Shown here: one piece after another, positions 25,742 to 33,904 of the stretch
Numbering within the stretch: position 1 is the first letter of the stretch
Layout of the letters: the number at the start of each line of letters is the position of its first letter
Made by a program: the position numbers and the translations under genes
Assembly: GCA_938041555.1 (NCBI GenBank)
Contig: CALIAC010000036.1
Coordinates: 1 to 46,597 of the forward strand
Length of the DNA: 46,597 nt
From: an uncultured Candidatus Saccharibacteria bacterium
GTDB taxonomy: Bacteria; Patescibacteriota; Saccharimonadia; Saccharimonadales; Saccharimonadaceae
Direction of reading: 5' to 3'
Notes under the pieces: generated by a model
Told to the model about the DNA's origin: nothing
The model's database searches: none
Seen by the model: only the letters and a program-made list of their open reading frames with translations

Positions 25742-25850
25742 GTGGTAGGTGGCTAAAGCTGGCTGGCATAGCGCAGTCTCGCGTTAGTGTGCTCCATTCC
25801 CCTTGTGATGGTCTGCTCAATTAGCTTTGCACACATGCAAATATAGGGTC
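25742..25850. other. Short spacer between the two structured transcripts
   Basis: No gene seen. It contains the hairpin TTTGCA/TGCAAA near 25825-25840. Confidence 0.4.
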
Positions 25851-25902
25851 TCAAGAAAAGGAAGAAGCTCCTGCCTCAACGCATGATGCGGATGCAAGAG
25901 CT
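25851..25902 (-). terminator. Candidate terminator of transcript B
   Basis: Minus strand: AGCTC/GAGCT arms around an inner CGCA/TGCG hairpin (25902-25866), followed by TTCTTCCTTTTCTT. Confidence 0.5.
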
Positions 25903-26165
25903 CGGGAGAGACTACAAGCGGTTCTGCTCGTTCTGGCGGGTGGCCAGGGCGGCGAGTGAATCTCGCGAGTCTCATGTGTTTTAAAGAAGCCTCCGTGGCA
26001 AGTACACGGCGCGCGAGAATGGATCTCGCAACAACGAGACTCCCCGATCGTTGCCTCCCAAGTGGCAACGATACCGCCTTGCCCCTCTTTGTTGTCCGAC
26101 AAAGGCAAACCTGCGGCGGTTGCTATGGCAATGCTCAACGCGAAAAAAGCGGAGCATTTGCCATA

Positions 26166-26241
26166 TGGCGGAGATAGCAGGAATCGAACCTGCCAATGTG
26201 TGCAAAAGAACACACTTAGCGAGGCCTGACCCCATATCTCC
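26166..26241 (-). ncRNA. tRNA-like structure B (76 nt, CCA encoded)
   Basis: Acceptor GGAGATA/TATCTCC (7 bp), discriminator G and an encoded CCA; a canonical T-arm GCAGG TTCGATT CCTGC. The overall length (41 nt between acceptor and T-stem) equals a normal tRNA. The D region offers only GGGG/CCTC with a five-base loop, and the anticodon arm is GTGTG/CACAC with an eight-base loop TTCTTTTG (or six bp and six bases), so no seven-base anticodon loop can form. It may be a decayed tRNA or a tRNA mimic. Confidence 0.6.
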
Positions 26242-26326
26242 AGTGACGGATAGGTGTATAGCCTTCTGCTATACTTACCTATTCTCTCGGTTCCGCACGT
26301 GAAACCGACCGTCTTTGTTATAAGGA

Positions 26327-26470
26327 TCAAAGATCCTTATGGCATGCTGGGCAGCGGTAATTCCGTGCCCCATCCACGTACAATGTAGTATGGCAGTTTT
26401 GACACGTTGTACGTATAGTATAAAGCCCCTGAGGGCTTTTCTTCGCGTAATAAGGCGCGAATATAGACAT
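26327..26470 (-). CDS. 47-residue zinc-ribbon protein
   Basis: Encodes 47 residues with two CxxC pairs: CQNC (about 23-26) and CPAC (about 40-43), a rubredoxin/zinc-ribbon knuckle, ending CHKDL. Such mini zinc ribbons bind nucleic acid or proteins, or store zinc; I cannot say which. The ATG at 26470 is set by AGAGGAGGTG about ten bases upstream. That SD lies in a small stem GAGGT/ACCTC (26484-26480/26475-26471), and the stop codon lies in the loop edge of ATAAGGATC/GATCCTTAT. It is the only credible gene of transcript B. Confidence 0.65.
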   Translation of the reverse strand: MSIFAPYYAKKSPQGLYTIRTTCQNCHTTLYVDGARNYRCPACHKDL

Positions 26471-26600
26471 GAGGTATTCACCTCCTCTCTGCCGAAGTCT
26501 CGGCAGGATTGTCGGTGAACCCTTTTTCAAGGACGCTCTCGTGCTGAGCGTCTCGAGTTTTTCTGCATCTGGCAGAAAACAGGGTTCACTCAGTTGAGCT
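26471..26600 (-). promoter_or_regulatory. Three-way-junction leader of the zinc-ribbon gene (riboswitch-like)
   Basis: Minus strand: P1 GTGAACCCT/AGGGTTCAC is the outer stem (26589-26581 and 26523-26515, exact 9 bp). It encloses P2 TTTTCTGC/GCAGAAAA (26579-26572/26566-26559) and P3 GACGCTC/GAGCGTC (26552-26546/26538-26532). P4 CTGCCGA/TCGGCAG follows (26506-26489), then the SD hairpin. I do not recognise a known riboswitch class. Confidence 0.65.
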
Positions 26601-26607
26601 GTTACTA

Positions 26608-26636
26608 TATATACCAATATACAGCGGGCCTGTCAA
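26608..26636 (-). promoter_or_regulatory. Promoter of transcript B
   Basis: TTGACA (26636-26631), 17 bases, TATATA (26613-26608). Very like the promoter at 35715-35743. Confidence 0.8.
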
Positions 26637-26750
26637 TCAATATGCGCATGTCTTGCAGAGATTCTTGTTTTGTTCTTACGTTCTGTTTCATTCTATGTAC
26701 TATTCGCAACAAATGACAGGACGACGCGGACTTATTGCACTCAGACAGTC

Positions 26751-26915
26751 TCACACTTCCTCTGTAAGGACCAGAGAAAGATAAGCAGAGTAATTTCTCC
26801 TAGAAAACCCACCCACCAGCGCAAGAGCTAAGAATGCCGTATATACTACACCAAAATGTTTCGGCCAGGGTAGCAAAAAGAGCTTGTCCATATGCTTGGC
26901 TATTAGCCACGCCAT
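26751..26915 (-). CDS. Possible 54-residue membrane peptide
   Basis: A short frame with AGGAG three to four bases before its ATG encodes one hydrophobic helix (about 21-37, HFGVVYTAFLALALVGGF) flanked by basic residues. The SD spacing is short and there is no promoter, so it could be chance. It lies just after the helicase-nuclease gene on the same strand. The rest of 26637-26993 holds nothing I can support. Confidence 0.3.
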   Translation of the reverse strand: MAWLIAKHMDKLFLLPWPKHFGVVYTAFLALALVGGFSRRNYSAYLSLVLTEEV

Positions 26916-26993
26916 CCTCTCCTGCAGTGCGTTGCAGCAAGGGTGTATAGCGAATACATTGTCTATTGTGCCACAGATGCTCGCGCTTAGCCG

Positions 26994-29900
26994 CTATTCT
27001 TGCTCTTCTATACGCCGCAGCAGATCCTCCTCAAAGGCGAGAATGCCTTTGTAGGTGGCTGGGTAGTGGCTGGTGTCGGGCAGCTGGAGGTGAGTAATGC
27101 AGTGCCACACAGCGGCGATGAGCTGGGCAAATTCATCCAGCTCGGCCTGAGAAAAGCTGGTGCTAAGCTGGTGAATAGCACCCGTATCCTTATCCGGCTC
27201 GACGAACTGCAGCGTGGCTCCAGCAAAGTCGTAGCGGGCATAGTCGCGCGAGTGGCGCACAAGGAGCTCGTAGAACATCAGCTGTTGGCGGTATTTGTGC
27301 AGCTTAATCTTCTCGGCATCGGTGCGGCCCTGCCAGCTGCGGGCGGGCTTGCCCGTCTTGTAGTCTGTAACGGCGATGGTATTGGCAGCGTGGTCGATAT
27401 CGACAAGATCGAGCGTACCAGTGAGGCGAGCATCACCGAGCACAACTCCTTGGCCGGCAAAGCTCAGCTCGGTCTTTTGCTCGGGGCGGAAGGTGTGCGC
27501 CTCGGCCTGCAAGAAGGCGCTCAGTGAATCGATCCCCTTGCGGCTAAAGTATGTGAAGTCCTCTGGCCTCAGCGGCTGGCGATTCAACTCTTGCTCAAAG
27601 TCGCCGAGGATATCCTCAGCCGGCCGCACCTTGCCCGTAGCGGTGAGGTGGGTGTGTGCACGCTGCAACACGTGGTGGATGGCATTGCCGTAGATGGCAT
27701 GTGGGCTGGGTGCTTGCGGGAAGCGCAGCAGGTAATTGGTAAGAAAGGCTGCTGGCCCACCGCGCGAGACGTCTAAGAAGGCGGTAAGATGGGTGCTAGA
27801 GAGCTTATACTGCTCGAGCATGGGCTGGAGGAGCTGCTGCAAATCGGGCTCGGGCGTGCCAACTGGCGCAAGGCGGCGCTGCCAATCGGTGGTGAGCTGC
27901 GCGGTGAGGCTTGGCACGTCGTTGGGTATATCAACAGTGGTGGCAGTGAGGTTGATGCTGTCGAGGAAGCTGGCCGGCAGCGTTGCTTTGCCAGCATCAT
28001 CTTGGGTGCTGTAGCTGATGGTGAGGTGGTCGCGCGCCCGCGTCATGGCGACAAAAAAGAGACGGAGGCGTTCGTCGTATGTATTGCCGGCGGGGGCAAT
28101 AGCGAGGTTATCTGGATACGTGATGAGCGACACAGGTGAGCGCACGCGCCGCCCCCAGGTGCTATCGACCGCGCCAACGATATAGACATGGCCAAACTCT
28201 AGCCCCTTGGCCTTGTGTGCCGTCATGAGGTTGATGCGGCCGGTATGCGCCTCGGTGCGTTGGCGAATGGTGGTGATGGGTGTCTTGAACTGCCGGTGCA
28301 AGCTGAGGAGGTCGAGCATATCGACGAGCCGGAGCGTCTCGTCATCACCACGATGCTCCTGGGTGCGGCTGCGCAGGGTGCGCAAAGCCTCGAGGCAGGC
28401 AAGGTATGCGTCGGGCTGCTCGGCAAGCTTCTCGCGCGAGAAGTAATAGTCGTACAGTGGTGAGCGATAACGTACCGTGGACACGGCAGGGGCCGCTTCG
28501 GTAGAGAGACTAATTGGCTGGTCGAATTGGGCCATCTGCTGCGCCATATATTCGGTGATGACACTGGCTACGACGGCTTGAGTTTTTTCGCCAGCGGCTG
28601 GCTGCGGGATGCCAAGCAGATCATCGAGCACCATCTCAAGTGGCTGATGCTGCGCCTGCCACGCCATATGGATGAGCCACACCATTAAGGGTTGGAAGGT
28701 GGGGCTTGCCATCATTGTCTCACCCCACGTTTGGCGATTGCGCCACGCCTGGAGGCTGAGCTGCCAAATATCCTGGCTGGCAAAACCAAAGGCCGGGTGT
28801 GCTATCAGCTCTGGCAGCAGGCTATCGGCGGTGGGAAACTCCCCTGCTGCTATGGCTTCGACCACCCGTGCGAGCAGCTCGAGCACCTGGATGACAGGAT
28901 TATCAAGAATATTGTCGCGCCGCTCGTAATTGATGGCAATCCCTGCCGCCTGCAGGTGCGGCACCAGCGCCACTAGCTCGCGGTGACGCCGAGCCAGGAC
29001 GGCGATCTCCTCGGGCGGTGTGCCGCTGTCGATCTGCTGGCGAATCTGCTGCGCTAGCCATTGGCGCTCGGCTAAGCTGGTGGGCAGCTCGGCGAGGTCG
29101 ACCGTTGTCTGCGTTGGCCGGTGGTGGGCAGTAAGCGTCTTATCGAGCTCAGGAAGCACCGCCTCTAACCGGTCGCCCCCCTGAGTAATGACGGCGCGGG
29201 CAGGTGCGAGGATGGCCTTGCTAGAGCGGTAGTTATCCGTCAAGACGATCAGCTGCACATCACGGTAGTGGCTGCGGAAGCGATGAATATTGCTCACATC
29301 TGCTCCCTGGAAGCTGTAGATTGCTTGGTCATCATCCCCCACCGCCATAATGTTGGGGCGACCCTCGTGGACGGGGCTACTCGTTAGCGAAAAGAGGATG
29401 CGCAGCTGCGCGAGGTTGGTATCTTGGAATTCATCTACCATGATGTATTGGTACTGCTCCTCAAGGTTAGCGCGCAGCTCGGGCTGGGTATCGAGCGCCT
29501 GAGCGAGCTGGAGAATCATATCATCGTAGTCATACAGACCAGCCGCACTCAGCTCAGCAAGATACGCATCATAAACCTCAGCAAGGGCGCGCAGCTTACC
29601 AAGGCGCTTGCGATCTTTTAAGACATAACTCCCAGTAGCATCTTTCTCGCACCAGTGGTTGCGCCAGGCGGTCAGTGGCGTGGTCTTGCCACTATCGAGC
29701 GTCTCATCGATCGCTCGAGCCAGGCTGAGTGAGAAGCTATCAGCCAGTGGTGGAATGGTGGGCGGCAACGGCGGCAGTGGCAGCTGAGCTGCTTCGCCCG
29801 CCAGCGGGGCAAGCTTGCCCGCCATTGGTTTGCTTATTCGCCCGGCGGCAAAGACCTCGCTGAGGCGTGGTTCGACAGCTGCCACGAGCGCCTCATCTGC

Positions 29901-30425
29901 ATCAATAACTTGCCGAAGCTCTGCGCTGCTCAGACCAGCCTGCTTGAGCTGGCTAATGCTGCGGCTAATGTCTTGCAGGTAGGTAAACTCACCATTTTGC
30001 TTGCTACTGAGAGGGTTATGATGATCGAGCTGGCCAAGGATACCACGCAAAATCTCGTAGCTGCCAAGCTCGTCGGTAGGCTTAAGCGATGCACCGTGAT
30101 AGAAATATTCTCGGTGGTGATTAATCGCCTCACTGCCAAAGCTATGGAAGGTATGGATAGCGACGCGGTAGGCATCTGCCCCAATGATACTGCGCAGACG
30201 CTGACGCATCGCGGCTGCTCCGCTGTCGGTAAAGGTAAGACAGAGAATATTCTCAGGCAGCACATCTGTCTGGCGCAGGATGTTGGCGGCGCGCATGCTG
30301 AGTAGCTCTGTTTTGCCAGTACCGGGGCCAGCCACGACGAGCAGCGGCCCATCAATCGTATCGACAGCAGCGCGCTGCTGGCTATTGAGGTGCGTGTATC
30401 GAGTCGAAAATTCGTGTTCAGACAT
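26994..30425 (-). CDS. RecB/AdnA-like helicase-nuclease (UvrD-like helicase plus PD-(D/E)XK domain)
   Basis: 1143 residues. Helicase core motifs in order: LNSQQRAAVD (about 12-21), VAGPGTGKTELLS (Walker A), LTFTDSGAAAMRQR, MVDEFQDTN (Walker B), GDDDQAIYSFQGA, NYRSSKAIL, MTAHKAKGLEF and FVAMTRAR. The C-terminal 260 residues hold a Cas4/RecB-type nuclease: GNAIHHVLQ, GTLDLVD and TDYKTG, with the D...DxK catalytic set. This single-chain plan is typical of AdnA-like or short AddA-like enzymes that process double-strand breaks. The start at 30425 is chosen because it follows a -10 box by six bases and begins MSEHEFSTRYTHLN, the normal position for the Q motif. No AddB-like partner is nearby. Confidence 0.93.
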   Translation of the reverse strand: MSEHEFSTRYTHLNSQQRAAVDTIDGPLLVVAGPGTGKTELLSMRAANILRQTDVLPENILCLTFTDSGAAAMRQRLRSIIGADAYRVAIHTFHSFGSEAINHHREYFYHGASLKPTDELGSYEILRGILGQLDHHNPLSSKQNGEFTYLQDISRSISQLKQAGLSSAELRQVIDADEALVAAVEPRLSEVFAAGRISKPMAGKLAPLAGEAAQLPLPPLPPTIPPLADSFSLSLARAIDETLDSGKTTPLTAWRNHWCEKDATGSYVLKDRKRLGKLRALAEVYDAYLAELSAAGLYDYDDMILQLAQALDTQPELRANLEEQYQYIMVDEFQDTNLAQLRILFSLTSSPVHEGRPNIMAVGDDDQAIYSFQGADVSNIHRFRSHYRDVQLIVLTDNYRSSKAILAPARAVITQGGDRLEAVLPELDKTLTAHHRPTQTTVDLAELPTSLAERQWLAQQIRQQIDSGTPPEEIAVLARRHRELVALVPHLQAAGIAINYERRDNILDNPVIQVLELLARVVEAIAAGEFPTADSLLPELIAHPAFGFASQDIWQLSLQAWRNRQTWGETMMASPTFQPLMVWLIHMAWQAQHQPLEMVLDDLLGIPQPAAGEKTQAVVASVITEYMAQQMAQFDQPISLSTEAAPAVSTVRYRSPLYDYYFSREKLAEQPDAYLACLEALRTLRSRTQEHRGDDETLRLVDMLDLLSLHRQFKTPITTIRQRTEAHTGRINLMTAHKAKGLEFGHVYIVGAVDSTWGRRVRSPVSLITYPDNLAIAPAGNTYDERLRLFFVAMTRARDHLTISYSTQDDAGKATLPASFLDSINLTATTVDIPNDVPSLTAQLTTDWQRRLAPVGTPEPDLQQLLQPMLEQYKLSSTHLTAFLDVSRGGPAAFLTNYLLRFPQAPSPHAIYGNAIHHVLQRAHTHLTATGKVRPAEDILGDFEQELNRQPLRPEDFTYFSRKGIDSLSAFLQAEAHTFRPEQKTELSFAGQGVVLGDARLTGTLDLVDIDHAANTIAVTDYKTGKPARSWQGRTDAEKIKLHKYRQQLMFYELLVRHSRDYARYDFAGATLQFVEPDKDTGAIHQLSTSFSQAELDEFAQLIAAVWHCITHLQLPDTSHYPATYKGILAFEEDLLRRIEEQE

Positions 30426-30431
30426 GTCTCC

Positions 30432-30437
30432 ATTATC
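30432..30437 (-). promoter_or_regulatory. -10 box of the helicase-nuclease gene (leaderless)
   Basis: GATAAT preceded by TGC (extended -10) on the minus strand, six bases before the ATG. Confidence 0.5.
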
Positions 30438-30481
30438 GCACACTCGCCGCATCGACTCTAGCGGCCAGGCCGAGATTCCGG

Positions 30482-30487
30482 TATAAT
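30482..30487 (+). promoter_or_regulatory. -10 box of the 30495 gene (leaderless)
   Basis: CCGGTATAAT, the same ten bases as before the PcrA gene, with the ATG seven bases later. Confidence 0.6.
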
Positions 30488-30494
30488 ATCTATC

Positions 30495-30986
30495 ATGGAC
30501 TTTGGTAACCACATGGATGTCGCATATGTGCAAAAGGCTCTCGCCGCGCGCTTTGGTGTGCAGCTAGTGATCGATCGCGTGGTGGCGCGCAATATTGCCG
30601 CAGGGCTTGCCGCCAAGGCATCAGTGTTTTTTGCGACAGACGGCCAGCTCTATTGCTTGGTCTATGGGCCATCGCGCCTCTTGCTTGGCGATGTGAAGAA
30701 GATCGCGGTGCGAATTGGTCTGCGCGCTGAGACATTCTTTCCACCCCGCGGTCAGCCAGAGTATTTTGACGAATTTGGTCGGCAAAAATTTCGCGAAATA
30801 TTTCCCGGGTTTGGGCGCATCACCGATCGCGACATTATGTACTATCGCACTCTTGCGCCATACAACCCAGCCCTCATTCTCGTTGATGAGGTGAAAGACG
30901 GCCATATCTACCAAGCAGACAGCGATGCGCGCAGTGGCTGGCGGGTTGCCGCCAAGTGTCAGTATCATCGAGGAGGAATGAACTAA
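30495..30986 (+). CDS. Conserved hypothetical protein
   Basis: 163 residues, soluble, mixed alpha/beta. There is a hydrophobic strand pair LYCLVYGPSRLLLGDVKKIAVRIG cut by a basic turn (about 53-75), followed by FPPRGQPEYFDEFGRQKF and a charged C-terminal half. No motif or family is recognised. The second ATG (residue 7) is also possible, but the first lies seven bases behind a TATAAT, as in other leaderless genes here. The P-type ATPase starts three bases after its stop, so both are probably one transcript; it may be an accessory part of that transporter, though nothing in the sequence shows it. Confidence 0.75.
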   Translation: MDFGNHMDVAYVQKALAARFGVQLVIDRVVARNIAAGLAAKASVFFATDGQLYCLVYGPSRLLLGDVKKIAVRIGLRAETFFPPRGQPEYFDEFGRQKFREIFPGFGRITDRDIMYYRTLAPYNPALILVDEVKDGHIYQADSDARSGWRVAAKCQYHRGGMN

Positions 30987-30989
30987 ATT

Positions 30990-33311
30990 ATGAAGGACTA
31001 TCTGGTCATCATCCGGCGCAACTTTGCCTCGCCCATCGTGCTGGCGATTTTGCTTCTTGCTATGGCGCTGGTCTATGTGCGGGAATATCGCGATGCCTGG
31101 TTTATATCATTTGTGATTATGGTCAATTCGCTGATTGGTGCCGTGCAAGAGATTCGGGCTAAGCGTGCTCTGCGTAAGCTTGAACTGATGAGCGCGCCAC
31201 GTGCCCGCGTTGTCCAGGCCGACGGTACCATCACCGAGGTGCTTTATGATGCGCTGCAGGTTGGCGATACCCTTGCGCTACACACTGGCGATGAGCTACC
31301 CGCCGACGGCGTTGTGCTCGACGCAAAAGGCCTGGAGGTAAATGAGAGCATGCTCACGGGTGAATCTGCCGCGGTAGACAAAGCACCCCGTGATACCATC
31401 TATGCAGCCACAACAGTGGTAGCGGGTACAGCCCACGCTCGCGTCACGGCAGTTGGTAGCGCCACCAAGGCTGGTGCAATCAGTACCGTACTTAAGCAGT
31501 ATGCACCGCAGCCTACGCCGCTCCAGCGGGCTATCCAGCGGGCTATTACCGTCTTAACCTATGGCGCAGTCGTGCTAGCGCTGCTTATCTTCGCGCGCTA
31601 TCACTTCGCGGGGTTGCAAGCTGTGAGTATTCTCAAGACGATTATCACCGCGGCGATTACCGTTGTGCCGGAGGGGCTGCTCCTGGCGAGTTCGCTCCTG
31701 CTTGCCTTTGGCTCGCTGCGCCTGGCTCAGGCCAAGGTCTTGCCGCAGAAGCTCTCGGCGATTGAGGCAATGGCATTGCTCGGCGTGCTCTGTGTGGATA
31801 AGACGGGTACCTTGACGAGCGATGATGTGACATTTGAGCAGGCTGCGTCGTTTGACGCATCGACCAGTGATGAACTCGTCGCCCACTACGCCGCCCTGGT
31901 TGCTCACGAAACCAGTGGGGGTAATGCGACTGGCCAGGCAATTCTTGCTGCGCACCAGGCTCCCGCCACCCACGTTCAAGAGGTGATGGCGTTCTCGTCG
32001 AGCCGGAAAATGGCAGGGGTGCGGGCCGAGATTGATGGCTCAGTGCAGACGCTGATGCTAGGCGCACCAGAGTTTGTGGCGCGGCTTGCCCCACTCTCAC
32101 CAGCCCAGCAAGCGCAAATCGATGCCTGGGCAAATGATGGCCTGCGTGTCCTCCTGCTCGCCCGCTTTGCCGACAGCACCGTACCACTCAAGCAGCTCAC
32201 CGCTGGCTCGGGTCAGCCGCTGGGGGCAATCGTCCTGCGCAATAGCCTGCGCCATGGCGTGGTTGATACCGTGCGGTTTTTGCAGGGCCAGGGTGTAACG
32301 ATTCGCGTTATTAGTGGAGATAACCCACGGACAGTCAGCTACATTGCCAAGGCGGCGGGGATTCACCAGCCCGAGGCAGCCATTACTGGCGCAGAGCTTG
32401 CCCAGCTCGATGATGCGGCCTTTGCTCGGGCGGCCGATACGCACACAATCTTTGCCCGCGTCTTACCCGAGCAAAAGGAGCGGCTCATTGCACACTTCTC
32501 AGACCAAGGGCGATTCACTGGCATGGTGGGCGATGGCGTTAATGATGCCTTGGCGCTCAAGCGAGCCGACCTTGGCGTCGCGATGTATGCTGGTGCACCA
32601 GCTAGTCGGCGTGTTGCCGATATTATTCTGCTCAACAACTCCTTCACATCATTACCCCTTGGAATGGAGCTAGGCAATCGCATCATGCAGGCAATCGAGC
32701 TCATTGGCGTGCTCTTCTTCCATAAGATTATCTATGGTGTCGTGCTACTGGCCATTACCCTCACCCTCGGCATTATGTACCCATATGCACCGCGCCATCT
32801 TACCTTTATGAATATCTTCCTCGTGACGATGCCGACCATTATGTGGACGCTCTTTCCGCCCTCACCGCGGCACCGGATTGACCCCCGGCGCTTCTGGCAC
32901 GATACCCTGCTGGCGGTGACGCCAATTGCAGTATTCACAGGGGCAACGGTGGCTAGTGTGTATTGGCTTGGTCGCACACTCTACCCAGACCGCCTCGGCG
33001 AAGTAGCAACAATGACAGTGCTGGTGGCGACCTTCTATGGCGTGTATCTGGTATTTTTGGCTGGCCGCATGCTTGGTGTCCAGCTCGATAAGCGGGCCCA
33101 TCTTGCGCGTATGCTGTATATGCTTGCTGTATTGTTTGTAACAGTAGTGAGTTTTGGTGTTGGACCGCTCCGTGAGTTCTTCGATTTCACCCCACCAAAC
33201 CTACTCCTGCTCTGGCCTAGCATTGCCATTATTATTCCAGTAACCATACTGCAATGGTGGTGGGCGTGGCGTGTAGGCCAGCGCTTTGTGGTGACGTCTC
33301 ATGGTAAGTAG
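30990..33311 (+). CDS. P-type cation ATPase (CtpE-like)
   Basis: 773 residues. A membrane pump driven by ATP through a phospho-aspartate. Seen: N-terminal membrane pair (about 15-50), actuator domain with LTGESAAVDK (TGES at 123-126), TM4 with VVPEGL (about 225-230), phosphorylation site DKTGTLT (270-276), nucleotide domain, GDGVNDALALKRADLGVAM hinge, and six C-terminal helices. The PEGL in place of PEGLP/CPC and the short N-terminus resemble mycobacterial CtpE, a calcium transporter, so calcium is the best guess, not proven. AGGAGG lies 13 bases before the ATG, within the end of the previous gene. Confidence 0.9.
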   Translation: MKDYLVIIRRNFASPIVLAILLLAMALVYVREYRDAWFISFVIMVNSLIGAVQEIRAKRALRKLELMSAPRARVVQADGTITEVLYDALQVGDTLALHTGDELPADGVVLDAKGLEVNESMLTGESAAVDKAPRDTIYAATTVVAGTAHARVTAVGSATKAGAISTVLKQYAPQPTPLQRAIQRAITVLTYGAVVLALLIFARYHFAGLQAVSILKTIITAAITVVPEGLLLASSLLLAFGSLRLAQAKVLPQKLSAIEAMALLGVLCVDKTGTLTSDDVTFEQAASFDASTSDELVAHYAALVAHETSGGNATGQAILAAHQAPATHVQEVMAFSSSRKMAGVRAEIDGSVQTLMLGAPEFVARLAPLSPAQQAQIDAWANDGLRVLLLARFADSTVPLKQLTAGSGQPLGAIVLRNSLRHGVVDTVRFLQGQGVTIRVISGDNPRTVSYIAKAAGIHQPEAAITGAELAQLDDAAFARAADTHTIFARVLPEQKERLIAHFSDQGRFTGMVGDGVNDALALKRADLGVAMYAGAPASRRVADIILLNNSFTSLPLGMELGNRIMQAIELIGVLFFHKIIYGVVLLAITLTLGIMYPYAPRHLTFMNIFLVTMPTIMWTLFPPSPRHRIDPRRFWHDTLLAVTPIAVFTGATVASVYWLGRTLYPDRLGEVATMTVLVATFYGVYLVFLAGRMLGVQLDKRAHLARMLYMLAVLFVTVVSFGVGPLREFFDFTPPNLLLLWPSIAIIIPVTILQWWWAWRVGQRFVVTSHGK

Positions 33312-33408
33312 CACAAAGCAATTAGTTTGACATAATTGCACTAACGGGTTTCTTATAGTATTTTCAGAATTACCACAATAAATTAACCATCAGAAAGGAA
33401 TGTATGTT

Positions 33409-33676
33409 ATGTCAGACAATACAGATAGATCAGCCTACGATAAGGTCATACGCGCTATGCTGGATGAACCTATGACGATTGTGTTAACCACCGAAGAAGT
33501 GAGCAACCTAATGGGACTTATTACCGAAACTCACACTTGGCCCCTATGCACCTTCTGAGGAAGAATGGAGACAGTTGGAAAACGTACACGGCCTTTCCTC
33601 TGCTGATTATTACTTAAACATTTCCAAGAAGCTGGGAAGGTATCTGGACAATACTACTTCTCCTCGCGATAAATAA
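33409..33676 (+). pseudogene. Frameshifted paralogue of the 33905 gene
   Basis: The ATG (AAAGGA upstream) opens a frame that stops at 33556-33558 after 49 residues. Reading one base shifted from the CCCC run at 33541-33544, the frame continues YAPSEEEWRQLENVHG...RYLDN to a TAA at 33674-33676. The joined product (about 88 residues) aligns end to end with the protein at 33905: PMTIVLTTEEVSNLMGLI with PVTITFTAKEWFDLTGAI, then YAPSEEEW with YAPDIKGW. One extra C explains it. This is either true gene decay or a sequencing error in the homopolymer; TTGACA at 33327-33332 may be part of its promoter. Confidence 0.75.
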
Positions 33677-33683
33677 AGAATAC

Positions 33684-33760
33684 CCTAAAGAATAGCATAG
33701 AAGCATCATCCCAGCCATAAGGGGCGTATAGATAGACTACACCTGTATAATGAGTGTATC
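33684..33760 (-). pseudogene. Duplicated fragment of the 5' end of the 35791-36249 gene
   Basis: This segment matches 36170-36245 in the same orientation, roughly 75 percent by eye, with an exact core GCATCATCCCAGCCATAAG. In the intact copy it encodes the start of the small membrane protein on the minus strand (the YTALMAGMMLMYT region). Here the frame is broken and nothing follows, so it is a remnant. Confidence 0.6.
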
Positions 33761-33783
33761 TATTCTTATATATCCTTGCTGGA

Positions 33784-33814
33784 AATGCGGAACGGGTTGA
33801 GGTAGAACCGCATT
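33784..33814. repeat. Hairpin upstream of the 33905 gene
   Basis: Exact stem AATGCGG/CCGCATT (33784-33790/33808-33814) with a 17-base loop; role unknown. Confidence 0.4.
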
Positions 33815-33904
33815 CTAAATTCACCGACCCACAACAATTACACTTGATTTAAAATGCAAGTCGAGATATGTTTGATATAGCATTAATGTAATAAAGGAGT
33901 ATAT

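Larger units (their letters stand above)
25851..26600 (-). ncRNA. Structured transcript B: leader, 47-codon gene, tRNA-like fold, hairpin array
   Basis: Starting about 26600 behind a perfect promoter, the minus strand runs about 750 nt to a hairpin with a T-rich tail. In order it has a three-way-junction leader, the zinc-ribbon gene (26470-26327), hairpins ATAAGGATC/GATCCTTAT, TCGGTT/AACCGA and GTATAGC/GCTATAC (the last extended by AATAGGT/ACCTATC), tRNA-like structure B, a 12-bp hairpin (26164-26125), a nested CCGCC/GGCGG hairpin with CTTTGT/ACAAAG at its tip, ATCGTTGCC/GGCAACGAT, and a GAGTCTC/GAGACTC stem enclosing GCGAGA/TCTCGC and CCGTG/CACGG. Whether it is one RNA or is processed cannot be told. 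Confidence 0.5.

Noticed and set aside
25534..26241. tRNA 3' end acting as an attachment site of an integrated element
   Set aside because: Both tRNA-like elements have both acceptor halves, no flanking direct repeat was seen and no integrase is present.
25851..26600. tmRNA (one-piece or permuted) as the identity of transcript B
   Set aside because: No tag-peptide frame ending in ALAA, no G-U third acceptor pair, and both acceptor halves lie within 76 nt instead of at the two ends of the RNA.
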